This document shows, piece after piece, positions 34,169 through 47,400 of a stretch of 64,000 bases of DNA. The position numbers and the translations under genes were made by a program. Source of the DNA: Sphagnum compactum (taxonomy: Eukaryota; Bryophyta; Sphagnopsida; Sphagnales); contig OZ234495.1 of assembly GCA_965153455.1 (NCBI GenBank), forward strand, positions 22,502,875-22,566,874. The letters run 5' to 3'. Numbering within the stretch: the stretch's first letter is position 1; each line of letters begins with the position of its first letter. The notes under the pieces are model-generated. The model made no database searches. It saw only the letters and a program-made list of their open reading frames with translations, and was not told the origin of the DNA.

Positions 34169-37100
34169 TAAATCCTTAGTAAGAAATTAATGTCCCTTAT
34201 AGAGACATTATGGGGTCCCTTATGGCATCATTAATGAGAAACCCTTACTTGCAATTTTTAGGAGGATTGGATTTTTTTGTCATGCAAAACAATTTTTTTG
34301 GTGCAATTTTTTTGCCAAAAAGTTAGTACAAATTACATGCTATAAAAAAATTGAATTTTTATCAAATCCACCATGATTATGATTATGGGATATAGGTCAC
34401 AATAAAAGCCAACGTCATTGATATCTAGGAGCGATTTTAATTGTAGATGGTCGAGGATGGTGGAATCGGATGTTGCAAAACAATATCTAACGAGATCCTG
34501 AAAACATATAGTCTCGAAGATTACACCAAACAACTTCATAAGGTTTTTGTGAACAAAAGAAAAATGAAATAGTTTAATTGATTATTAGCTTGAATTTGTT
34601 AAATTAATGTTCCAATCAAATTCAAATGAATTGAAATGACAAATTGATTTGTAGACATTTCCAATGTATGGAAAACATTCATTTCTAAAAACCCATTTAC
34701 AACCTTCACCACAAAAATTGCTTATAACATTGTACTCCCAAGAATTCAAACTACTTGAGGAATGGCCTTCTTTACATAGAAAAAAAGAAAAAAACACTTC
34801 AATTCAAGTTTGATTAGTTTTTTTTTTGTAATTAAAGACATTCATCAAAAAAATAAATTTGAAGACAAATTTGTTAGATGGCATACAACACACTTTTTAA
34901 AGTTCTAATAAATTCCTTTTAAATCAAATTATTTCACAAGTTTTTTCATAAGCATATATCAAATACAAGTTGAAAATTGTTCCCATATGAAACCCTAATT
35001 TTGTGGATACAAAGTAAATGTAGTGCATATGAAAAACAAGCTCATGAGATATGATGGGTTCAGGCAAGATTTTCGCAAAATCAGTATGAATGATGCTTCA
35101 TCATTGCTCATTACTATGCCACCAAAATGGTTTGAGAAGGTTTGTCATTGTCTTTTTTCATGTGTAGTGGAGGTTTATGTGAATAATGATTTATAAAAAA
35201 ATAAATTTACGCATGTGAAAGTTGAGATATCAAGCAAAATGTGTGGTAAAGTGTAAAAGAAATGCTCCAAAAGATTAATGTTATATAAAAAACAACTTCA
35301 TGGAAATTGTTTTCTAAATCAACATTGATTTAATTAGCAAATGCTTTAGTCCAACCACATGTATATTTGGTAATTACCTAATGCTGATTTTCATTTATCT
35401 CATTCATGAGTTTCAAACCTTTGCATTTTTTTGAAATCATTGCTTATTTTGAAATCCACACTAATTTGGAAGGAACCAATGAAAGGAGATCATATTTCAT
35501 TTAATTTTGATGTTCATTTTGCACATCAGCTACTTATTTTATTGGTTATTGTGATGCTTATGTCAAAAATTGTGAAAAGTTATGTGAAAGTTGAGAAACC
35601 AAACAAAATGTGAGATAAAATGCAAATAAACATTCCAAAAAACCATAGTTGATCCAAAAAATGACCTTTGTGAAGTTGTTTAAACCAACATTGATCTCTT
35701 GAGCAAACATTCGAGGCCAATCACATGTACATGTAATAATCAATGATGATTTATTCAGTTTTTGTTAATGTTAATCTTCATTACAATAAGCATATGTTTG
35801 ACACCCATTATTGGTGCTTATCTTTGTTGAGATAAATACATTTTTAACACACACTATTTTGGTTTTGTTGGGTGCTTAATTTATTATTTGGTAAACATTT
35901 TTGAAAATAACTTATGATAAACATGCCCGTAACTAAATAGAGGTTAATAACTGAATGGCATTCTAATACAAGTTAGACATAATGATAGTTTTTTTCATTG
36001 TTATTAATTGTGCACCAATTGCTTATTATTGAACATTTGATAATTGATTATTTTATTTGGAGATTTTGAAAAACTTGAGGACACATGGGTAACGCATTAT
36101 TAAAAAATAGATAAATGACAAAATTATCTAGATATGTTTGATGAATGTTCATAAAGTTGTGTTTGGTAATTGCAAATAGTCTTTTTGTATTTATGTTTCA
36201 AGTATAGCTTTGATATTTAAGGTAGGGTTTTTTTTTATAAAATGTGCATGAGTGGCAACATGACTGCCCTTGAATATGCTTAATTGGCATCTTATGTAAT
36301 TGGCTAAAGGGTTAATTAACTTTTTGGTCATTTGTTTAGTCAGATTTTGGCCAACATGGATTTTTCAAGATAGCCAAAGTGGCTATTCGTTTTTTGAAGA
36401 AATTTAAGTTAAAGTGGCATTCATTAGTTTTTTAAAGTAAGTCTAACTAACACCCACCAAAAAAATTAGTGTAGAATGTAGCTCTTGGGATGAAAAGGAA
36501 GGAGAAACAAAGACACAAGTGGCATTGTTGCAAAACCAAACTTAAAAATTAAACACAAATTGTACACAGTTTGAGGGGGAATTGAACCTTAGTTTAATAT
36601 CAGATTTTGCCCAATGCAACTCAAAGTCCCACCGACCACACCCAAATGTCAATATACCTCATAACCTTGTAGGAAACCAAGCACAAACACTAGCACAATC
36701 ACTAAACTTGTAGATCGTGGAAACACAAACATTTGAATTTTGTGGTGTGAAAAGAACAGAACTTGCCAAGAAATAACACTAATTCAGACTTTCTGATCCT
36801 TTCAAGCTGTAATAGCCTCTTGATAAGGGAAGTTTTCTTGTATATAAAACTTTTGTGCAAACATGTAAATAATTGTGTCCAAATGCAGATTTAACCTGTT
36901 GCGCAACTTATCCTTCATGAATACAAACGTGGAGAAAGTTCATTCATTTTTTATAGATCTAAACATTTTTACCACCGTAATCTCAGCCAACTTCAAATGC
37001 TCACTCAGCCACTGAGCGAGTAAGTAAGGCATTATTGTTGTTGATTGTGACCCACAACTTGGTCATTGGATTAGTATCAAAAGCTCAGCCATAGCCTTTG

Positions 37101-37940
37101 GTGCCTGTGTTTACATGGTGAGTTTAAATATGCACATCTACAAATCCAAGAGGTTTTGCAACTTGTAGTAGTGAGGGTTTCACCCTTTTTATTTCACAAT
37201 ATGCTTATTTATGATAGCCACATGTAAAGAGAAAAAGAAATTCACATCAGGCTATATCCAAAATTGTGGATACACAATGCCAAGGGCATTCATCAACTTA
37301 GAATCCACAAAGCGCCAATCTAAGTCAATGATGAACATGTCAGTTGCAATAGAACATTGACCTCTCATTTGCATGATGGATGTTTAAAAAATGGCCTTGC
37401 ATACAAGTTGTTTAGGCCTAATCAACAGATTGAAAATGTGAGTTGCATAATTGTGACCAACCATACAAAAAGCAAGTGTTTCCATACAATTGTTGAGGTT
37501 AGTAACCCAATCTTGCGTGATTTTGTTTTCTACCACATCTGGAAACACTTGGAAATGCTCATGTTGATAATTATTGGATGGATCTAAATACATCATATGA
37601 AAATTTACTTGGTAAATCTTTATAGTTGCCACAAAGTCACAAATGAAGATGTTTTTCCCTTGTGCAAATTTGATAAAGACATTCACTGCCTCCAACAATG
37701 GCAGTAAACAAGACAAGCCCAACAACATGTGAAGATCACAAAAGGAGGTCTAGATTGAACCTTGCTTGAGCAACTGAAACACTATCCTATGACATTTTCA
37801 CAAAATAAAACTTTTCATTAGCAACATGGGCATTAGATTTCAAGAAGTAATGTTACCCCACCTTTGCCTTCGGCATAGCGGCCAAAGCTTTACGATGACT
37901 TGCATGTTTCCAAAGTGAATCAAGCTTGGCAATCGAAAGT
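34169..37940. other. AT-rich spacer
   Basis: No gene-like frame on either strand. Short frames at 35,431-35,613 and 37,357-37,728 show no domain. Nothing else recognised. Confidence 0.6.
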
Positions 37941-37944
37941 TTAT

Positions 37945-38717
37945 CTTTACAATTGATAATTTAGGGTACCCAAAAAAGAAAAAAAAACTTAAGGATTTTT
38001 TAGAGCTATTTTTTACAAATAACATTTACATGAAACAAACTTAAATGAGAAAAATTGAATAGTCTAATATAAGATGATTCATGTGTTAATGGTGTTTTTT
38101 CACAGTCATACATAATTGTGTATGAATATTTTAATTTAATGCTAGAAATGCAGAAAATCCCAGAAAATCTCAAAATGAATTTCAATGGACAACCAAACAT
38201 GTTTTTTGGCATGTTTATTCTCACACATGTGATTTGCATTTAATGATAGACACTTTGAATCCATTGAACATAATTTTTTTATCAAATGGTTAAAAAAATG
38301 AGTCTTTTGCCTTACATTCTTTTCCTTCAAAATTTCAAAACTTTGAAATTTTTGAATGATTTGGTTTTTCATCAAGTTCATCTAATGAACATGTATTTTC
38401 ATAAAAAGGGGCATGTTTTTGTTGTACGAAAAAATTTGAAATCAATTTTATGATTTTATGCCTTCCTTTTGATTACTTAAAAAAAAAATACTTTAAACAC
38501 TTGATTCCTTTAGTTTACAAGACTCAAAATGACATTAACATAGTATCCAAATTATTTAAAATATTTCTGTTAATTTAAAAAGACATCATTTTATTTATTG
38601 ACATACAATAATTCACTACAATTACAATAATGTAAGATAAACAAAAATCCAAAATTGTCCTTTGTAGTCCTTTTTTAGTTAGACACTCCTTTTTGGTACT
38701 CTAATCGTGAAGAGACC
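37945..38717. mobile_element. Non-autonomous terminal-inverted-repeat element, copy 1
   Basis: This ~770-bp block matches 56,944-57,706 along its whole length in the same orientation. It begins with AATTGATAATTTAGGGTACC-CAAAAAAG and ends with CTTTTTGGTACTCTAATCGTGAAGAGACC, which are inverted versions of each other with a few mismatches. There is no coding capacity for a transposase. Shared internal landmarks include CATTTACATGAAACAAACTTAA, ATAATTGTGTATGAATATTTT and GGACAACCAAACATG. Confidence 0.8.
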
Positions 38718-40480
38718 ATACCTTGCACCGAAGCAATAAAACAACACAAAAGCGCAACAAACCTTTGACCTAAATCCTAAGCATAATAGACCAACACCTA
38801 AGTTGAGCAAACCTTTAACTAACTTTTTAACATAGTAGAATAATAGAAAAACGCGTTGTGCATTGTGTAAGTAGACTACATAGATGGACAACGTAGATGG
38901 ATGTGATGAAGATGAACATAATCACCATGTTGAAGGCTCAAGCATAAGTTATAATGATAATTTCTTGACTATTGTACAAGTTTCAAACTCAACAAAATGT
39001 GAAAAAAAAAAGAGTCAAAGACAAACAAGTGTCAACTCTCATAGATTCATTGTTCACAATGCACACCTCAATAGAATGCAAAAAAAAAAAAAACTAAAAA
39101 GGAATGAAAAAGGCTTACTTGTAGGGTTTAAGCCTTAAGGTTTCTGATCCCAATGTGCACCTCAATGGTGAACAAAAACAAGCCACCAAGGTCCATGAGT
39201 TGATGATTCAACTGTCATGCAAGTTGCAAATTCCGACCAACGTTGTTTTCTCTCAACTCCATCGGATGTCAGGAGTTCATTTGCATATCCATGGACTCAT
39301 GAAGGCTTCCAACCGAAGGCTAAAGCCTGTGAATAGTGACACCATTGGACTTTGGAATTCCAAGTTCCAACAATGAGCTTCAAATCCCGTAAGAAATCTT
39401 GGCACCTGGGCCTTATATTCATGATTTTCGACGCACCAAGTTCTAATACACTAATCTGTGGCTTTACATTACTAAGTTATTGATCACAAAATCAAGCATA
39501 TCCTTTGTTGGTGAATGCTACAATGAACCACTAAGGAGAGCTGACGAACATTCAAGAAAGCTGGTAAGTTCAAGCGATGAAGAGAAGAGGTCGTGTGAAA
39601 GGAGGCAAGCAACTGCGAGTAATGAGAGGGACAGGTTTGAGGAGGGTTTAGGGTTGCATCTATGGTGGAGTTGGCTCCTTGCTGGCTGATGATGGAGGGG
39701 TGGTCGTGATCACCCATCCATGGTTCAGCCGCTTTTGGTGATGCCCTAATATTTAAAACTCTTTTTTCCTTAATTTTTCGTAGTCCCTAATTTTTAAATT
39801 AATTATTTTTTTTAAAAACTCTTTTTTCCTTTTTTCCTTAATTTTTCGTAGTCCCTAATTTTTTTGAGAGATCACAGTTTTTTCATCGACTCCTTGACCC
39901 TAGTGGTTTGTACCCTGATTTAGGGGAGAAGATGTACATGTATAGGGTGTAAAGTGACTGGTTATGAGGCAATATATTGCATTGTGATAGGGTTGGTGTG
40001 TGTTCTATGGGAGTTTTTTTTCAAAAGACCCCACCTGCTTTGGGAGCCCACATTTTCCACATTTCTTACCCGATTTGAAGTATGTAAAGGGCTAGTGGTA
40101 GCTAGACTAATGCCCAACCAAAAGCCTTTGAACACAAAGGCCATCAAATGCACTATCACTGAACCCCATGCTATCAAATGTTCGGTGACTGACTTATCTA
40201 CCCTACTGTTTTTGTGTTTTTCTTGGGTTTGCCTACCAAGCCAAGGATATTGTGTTCAGATTCATTATAGAGTATATAGTAGCTTAAGGGATGTTGGCCC
40301 CTAGGTAATAGATCTATTTTTTTATATGAGAAATTTTGAAAGATGATATTTTGGCTTATAAAGTTATAACATCTTGAAGGATTTTGGTTTCTTTTAGAGG
40401 ATTTTTTGAAAAATATATTTTTGCATGGTGAAATATTTGAGTTTCCATAATTCTTCTTTTACATTAAGATACTTTTTAAT
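38718..40480. other. Spacer with short unassigned frames
   Basis: A frame at 38,884-39,138 (84 codons, acidic His/Asn-rich start, lysine-rich middle) and one at 39,155-39,376 lack recognisable domains. A duplicated TTTTTTCCTTAATTTTTCGTAGTCCCTAATTTTT-like segment lies at 39,760-39,860. I call no gene. Confidence 0.45.
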
Positions 40481-41431
40481 GTAAATCGCAAGGCCACTGT
40501 GTGAAACACGCCTTGTTTTTTTTGGTTTCCAGTTTCTGTTTTCGCACAGTACGCTGAAGACAGTAAGGGAATCGCGCGCGCGAGCTCGCACGCATTCGCG
40601 CACTTCGGAGGCGGTGGGCCCCGTGAGCCCAGTTCGTTGTGCTTTTTTCCCTTTCTTTCGTTTTGTCCCGGTTTTGGTGGGTTTTCAAACTGTTTGAATC
40701 TGCGGAGTTGCTCCAACGGCCTTCTTTCACTCCACGACTGGGGCTGGCCCCGGACGACAGCCGCGCTCCGATCATAGCTATTTGTCCCCTCCTCCTCCTC
40801 CTCCTCGTCGTCGTCTCGATCCTCCTTATCTCAACAGCGCACAAGTCTTGGACTTCGTCACATCACAAGTTTTGGGTATCGTCAGATCACAAATTTTCTG
40901 AGCTTTTTTTCTGAGCTTTTTTGAGGTCGCTAGTAGTACAAGGTTTTTGGAATCCAGGGAAACGTTTCAACTGAAGCAGAGCTCTCATAGAAGAAAGTGG
41001 TTCTTGAGCTCGCGGGCTCATGCTTTTTCTGCGCTCATCATCAATCAGATCAGTAGTTGTGTTTTTGTGGTTTACAGAACAAGCTCTGATCTCTGAGGTA
41101 TATGTTGTCGTCGCATCGTATCAGCTTCTGAGGTTAGGTAAATGCCAGGATTTTGAGCTCAGGAGCCACATGGAGGACACGAGTAACATGAACGGCCAAC
41201 AGATCGGAGGAGTTTGTTTTTGATCGTGATTTGGGTTGCCCGCTTTGTGCATAGAAGAATGGTCTGGCTCGTTTTTTAGGGTTTGAAGCTTGCAAAGATT
41301 TTGATGTCACCAAGCTTGAGTAGAGAAGAAGAAGAAGAAGAAGGGCGGCCTGGCTCTTTTAGGGTTTGAATCTTTTGTGGAGCGGGACTTCTTGAAGGGT
41401 TTCTGAAAGAAGGTGGGGCAAATAGTCCGAC
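40480..41431 (+). promoter_or_regulatory. Upstream and leader region of the kinesin gene
   Basis: GC content rises here. Features: (CTC)n then (GTC)n at about 40,787-40,816, (GAA)n at about 41,321-41,342, and two telo-box-like sites in repeated context, CTGGCTCGTTTTTTAGGGTTTGAA (41,264-41,287) and CTGGCTCTTTTAGGGTTTGAA (41,351-41,370). Telo-boxes occur in promoters of many plant genes expressed in dividing cells, which suits a cytokinesis kinesin. The transcription start cannot be fixed. Confidence 0.5.
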
Positions 41432-44400
41432 ATGGTGAAGGGCGGAGGAATAGGTCGAGCTCGGGTCATTCGAGGATCAGATTCTCAGCAGCAGCAATGG
41501 GAGAGAGACCCTTTTGGACTCGGTGCATCGCGACACAAGTCGTCGTCACCTGTGGTGGGAGGAGGAACAACAACAGTCCATGCTCGCAAACTTCGACACA
41601 TGAGCGAAAACATTCCCCCTGATGCTCCTCCTACCAATGTAAGTTTTCTCACATTGTTGCACTCTTCTTGAATTTCTCATTCGCACTTCCTGAAGAGTCT
41701 GGAAATCCAAAAAACAGTGGGAGTGTAGAGCCTCCTCCTGATTCCTAGATGTGGGATGATATTGTCTTCCCATTGGGAAATAGAAGCAATGAGGATTTGA
41801 GGGCCAAGATACACTTTTGACCTGCTTGATCAGCTGGCATTGGTGTCATCCTTTCTTCCTCATTTGCAGCTCAGCTTGTTTACAGCTTTCAATAAGCTTT
41901 GATGGGGTCGGTGACTTTGTCTTTGTGATCTCAGGTTCTGGATGGAGTGCCTTGCAAATCAGTGGGGAAGGGAGCAAGGCACCAGGGCATTGATTGCAAA
42001 GAAAGCCCAGTTCCAAGTAGCCCTGCACTGCTTCCAAAGCTGCCAAAGCCTGCTGTTGTCAGGGCAGAGCAGGAAGTTCTTGCTCAGATCTCACCCACAA
42101 ACCTGGGACTGGACCTGCCAGATGCTGGCAAGAGGAAGATGAATGTGGAAACCATGCCAGGAAGACTAATAGAGGGTATGATGAACGCACCAGCTGGTGA
42201 ATCTTCAGAACTTGACACTGGAGTAAAGGTCAGCATGTGAATCCTTTTGCAGCTTTTGGTATGGAGGGCAAATGTAGGTCTTTGTCTGCTGCCACTGCTG
42301 CTGATTTGTGTTTTCAAGCTCTGAATCATTTGATGCCAGGTGATAGTAAGGATGCGGCCTCTGAATAGAAAAGAGGAAGCAGAGGAGGCCTCACATGTGG
42401 TGCAGAAACTGTCATCCAACTCTTTATTGATATCTGACCAGCAATTCACCTTTGATGCGGTTGTTGGTGAAGATGCTTCCCAGGTAAGCATTCACCTGCT
42501 GAAGTGCCCTTATCATTTGCTGCTGCTGCACATTTGGACTTGGAATTTTCTTCCCTTTGGGAGGAATTAAAGTTGGAACACAGGGACTCCTGGTCATGTT
42601 CAGAACTCAGTTGTAATCTGTGGGACTTGTATAGCAAGCGGTTTTCGAAATGGTGGGACTGCCAATGGTGGAAAATTGTCTGGCAGGTTTCAACAGTTCC
42701 ATCTTTGCATATGGTCAGGTACAGAATCTGCTCTGTGTCATGCTGTACTGCATGATAGGATGGCAGTTTCATATGATCCAAGTGTTAGTTGGTCCGTTTA
42801 CAAGCTGAGTTTTCTTTTTTATCTACTGAAATCTGATGTGAGAATTGGTGATGTTGATGGCTGCTATGGGAGGCAGACAGGAAGTGGCAAAACTCATACC
42901 ATGTGGGGTCAAATGCCTGGATCTAATTCTGCTGACTATGTCCCAACTGAGGATCGTGGCATCACCCCTCGCATCTTTGAACAGCTCTTTTCTCGAATCC
43001 AACAGGTAGATCAACTCATCCTGCAAAAGGAAACAGTCCAGAATGATGTACTATATATGTCCCAAAACAACTTTGTTGCACATCAGAATGCATTGATGAT
43101 GGTCAAATTTCAGCACTTCAAGAATGTTTATCATGTGTTCTCCTGAACTTTGCCAACCTGCAAACAGTTAGTCTCAGTACATGCATTTCTCTCTCTCTCT
43201 CACTCTTGCATTACTAAAGGTTGATGAGCTGCATGGTGCTGACATTCTGTTACACACCTCCTGATGTATATGAAAATGCAGGAAGAGAGGGACAATGTAG
43301 ATAAACAACTATGGTTCCAGTGCCGCTGCTCCTTCCTTGAGGTACATTTCCAGTCTGGAAACAACTGAAGTGCAGAAGTGTTGCAACCCAAGCCACTCTG
43401 CAATGCTTCTCAGTTTTAGTTTTGTGGCTTGGTTATGATCCCTCTCCTTTTTACTTGTGCTTGGCAGATCTACAATGAACAGATCACAGACTTGCTTGAG
43501 CCATCTTTGAAGAACCTGACGGTACGGAGTTCCCACTATGTCACAATCGCCACCTGTTGATCTGTTGTCCAATATTCAACCAGGAGGTGCAGTGTTGAGT
43601 TTATAGTCTATATTGTTCTAAGAGATACAGTTGTTAAAGCCAGCAAACAAGGCAGTGCTCAAAACCTCAAGCTGTTGTCATACTCCTTGTATCATACAAA
43701 AACTGCATTCACTAAAACCTGCAAATGAAGAGGGCTCAAACTTCAGGCTGTTGCCATATTCCTTCAGATCATATAATATGACTGAGGACAAATGTGACAA
43801 TCTGGTTCTGTGTATCTGCAGATTCGGGAGGATACAAAGACAGGTGTTTATGTTGAGAGCCTGACTGAGGAATATGTATCGACCATGGCAGATGTCACAC
43901 ACCTTATCATGCGGGTGAAGCCTTTTACAGCCTCAACTTTTGGACCTTAGACTGAAAATGTTCGATCTGAGACTGCAATTTCAGGCCTTGCAAGAAATCT
44001 GTGATCATGGGTCCTTAAGTTCCTGTGTTGTTCCAGAAAGTTCCATTCTCATAAGTCTATATGCTTGCCATAGTGTTGTGGCCTCAGCTGTGCAGTTTTG
44101 ACAGAGAACATTTGCAGAGAATTAAGCAATTGTTAGATATGATCGTACTGCTTGTTTCTGTTGTCATATTGGATTATTACATTGACAGAACACTTGTATT
44201 CTCAGGGACTTGCAAACAGACGAGTTGGCTCAACATCGATGAACAATGAGAGTTCTCGTTCTCACAGCGTTTTCACTTTTGTCATTGAGTCTCGATCTAA
44301 GGTGCACAGGCACCCCACTTATTCTATGTTTAGGATGTGGATTCTATCACAAAGGACTTCTTAATCTTTCTTGCATAGTTGATCTATTGAATATTTTACT

Positions 44401-47400
44401 GATTATGTTATGTGTGGCTTGATAGAGTGTTGCAGAGGGTGTGAGCAGCGTGAGGAGCAGCCGCATGAACTTGGTGGATTTAGCAGGCTCAGAGCGACAG
44501 AAACGAACAGGTGCTGCTGGTGAGCGACTCAAGGAGGCTGGCAACATCAACAAATCCCTTTCACAGCTTGGGTCAGCACTGTTTATTCAGATAGACCTTG
44601 AGTGCTCAAATGATGCTTCAGATGTAAGAGTAGGATCAACACTTGGCAGAATGGGCACCCTGATGGTGCTGTCAAGGTTTCTGAGACAGTTCTTTGTTTC
44701 CACTGCAGGAATGTGATCAACATATTAGCAGAAGCATCACAGACAGGGAAGCAACGACATATCCCTTATCGAGATTCCCGCCTCACTTTCCTACTTCAGG
44801 AGTCCCTGGGTGGTAATGCAAAGCTTGCCATGATTTGTGCCATCTCTCCAGCCAGCAGGTTATTTTCTGCCACAAATGTACTGCTTATGATTTCATTGAC
44901 CATTGTTTGTTCCAATCTTTTAATTGCTCAGAGGATGAGCAGGAATAAGCTGTGAAGAAGATATTGACCTCCGAGTGATGTGGTTGCAGTTGCAAAAGTG
45001 AGACCCTTAGTACTCTTCGATTTGCTCAAAGGGCAAAGGCCATGCAAAACAAGGCAGTTGTTAATGAGGAAACGGCCAATGATGTGAAGCTTCTTCGTGA
45101 ACAGATTCGCCAGCTCAAGGTGGGTTTGGTTATCTGTCTTGCATGTCTTGCAGGATCTTTGACTTCCACCCTCATGACTGATGAGACAGGCAATGTTGGG
45201 ATTTTTCTTGTGCATGCTTGTTGTCCTTTCAGATATTGATGACCATTGTGATATTGATACAGGAGGAATTGGTTAAGATGAAAGTGAACAGCAGCAATCC
45301 TCAGGAGGGTGGGAGTGCAGGATTCTCCAATGGATGGTCTGCACGCCGCAGTTATAATATACTCAGGCTCAGTCTGGGCCAACCTATGATGCTCCCACCG
45401 GTTGATGCAAAGGACTTCGATGAGAAAATGGAGATTGATCAGGAGGAGGAGGATGTTGATCCCTCTGGTCTGTCATCTCCCAAGGATGATGATGATGACC
45501 ATCTGGCCACAATCCAGATGGAATTATATTCACCACCAAATCATGATGATTGTAATCCAGCCACCAATGAGACAGAATTGCATTCTCCTCCAAACCATGT
45601 GGAAACAGAGGAACTTGACAATGTGGTGATCGAATTGGCTGAAACAGCACAAGAATCAGAACCTGCTGAAGTGTATGAAGAAAATCAGAATGCTGGCAAA
45701 TTGTCAATAGAGTTGAGTGATGATGCTCCTGACTTGGATATGACTAAGCTACCAGAGCTGCCCACACTAAGTCTCTCACCTCGTGTACTAGATAACAAGC
45801 GATCACAGACTGATATTTCTTTGGGTGGCATTGCAACAAGTGGAAGGTCATCTCTAGGCTACTCAGTACGCAGCAGCAAGGCTTTATCATCTTCAAGAGA
45901 TGAACTTGCTGCAAGCCTTACTCGTGGCCTTGAGATTCTCAGCACACAGCAAAGAAGCTCATTGTCAGCAGTGCGGAGGTGAAACATTTGATCTGGTTGA
46001 AAATTTGACCACAGTATTGCTTTGTTACAAGCATCATGTAGCACAATAACTGTCCTCTTAAATTCTGTCTCAGAGAATGTTATACTACCCATCTTCAATG
46101 TTTCTGATAGTATCCCATTTATGCAGGTCTGCTGGCATGCAATTCTCTTTCCAGAATGCTGACTTGAAGACACGAAGCTCAATGAAGAGTGAAACATTAT
46201 TGTGCACCCCTGATAATGATTCTAATGCTCAAGGGGGACTAGACAGTAAGAACCTCAACATCCCAGAAACAAGATTGGATCTTTTGTCACCAGACCCTCA
46301 TTCGCCTGATACAAGAGATCAATCAAAGTGGCAACTTGTCCCAACAGAGCATCTGGACAAAAAATTGCTGGTCACCCCACAAACCCCTGCAAACAACTCC
46401 CAGGTACACTATAGTTTTTCCCTTGTCAAAGAAGAGATGTGACCAACTTGGTTTTGTATCTTTTCATAAGGATGCGTAGAAGTCAACAATGTGGTGAATG
46501 ATTTTGTTAAACTTGTTGGATGTTGGTGTATTTGCAGGTTTCTGAGGCTGTGTTGGCAGCAGCATTGAGGAGAGAGAGAGCTGCAGAAGAAGTTATCAAT
46601 GAGCAGGCTGCCGAAATTGAGCAGCTAAACCGCTTGGTAATCAAAAAATTCTACATTCTAATCCCTGTCTATACCTCATCTTGTACCCCAATACCTGATT
46701 GCTATGTCCAGTTCTTTCACTCACCCATATTGGTGATGAACATCATGGATGGTTTCCATACTTGCCCATATAGTGTTCTGTGAGGAGCTGTTGTGTGAAA
46801 TGCATTTTCCTGAAGGAAATGGGTACAAGCAGGTGCGGCAATACAAGAATGAACGGGAGTGCAATGCTATCATACAGCAAAGCCGGGAGGAGAAAATTGC
46901 TCGGATGGAAAGACTTGTGGATGGTGTCCTCCCTGCGCATGAGTTTCGTTTGGAGGAATGGTTAGCCTTGCAGCTTGAATTTGAGGTACATGTTGTGCAC
47001 CATGCCTTCAAAGGTAGTAGTGGGTTGTTGTTGGTGATGTTGTTTTGTCTTCTGAGAACCCATGACTGTTGAATCTGTGTTGAGCTTAGAACACATTACC
47101 TTTGGCAGATGCTGCAGGAGAAATTCAATGAGCACCCAGATGTCACAGAGGCAAAGATGAAACAGCAATGCCTGGAAAATGAGCTTCAAAGGCTGAAAAC
47201 CTTCTGCAATCTCGGGGAGAGAGAAGCTCTTCAGAAGGAGATCACTCAGCTGAGAAACCAGCTGCAGTTGTTGCTGGAGACAGGAACACCAGGGTCTCTT
47301 AATCAGCGTCGTCTCTCACTCACACCAAAGAATTCCATCCTGACTCAAAGTCCTAATAAGCCCTTGCTCCTCAGTGTGGTGCATGAGGCATCACCCTTGC

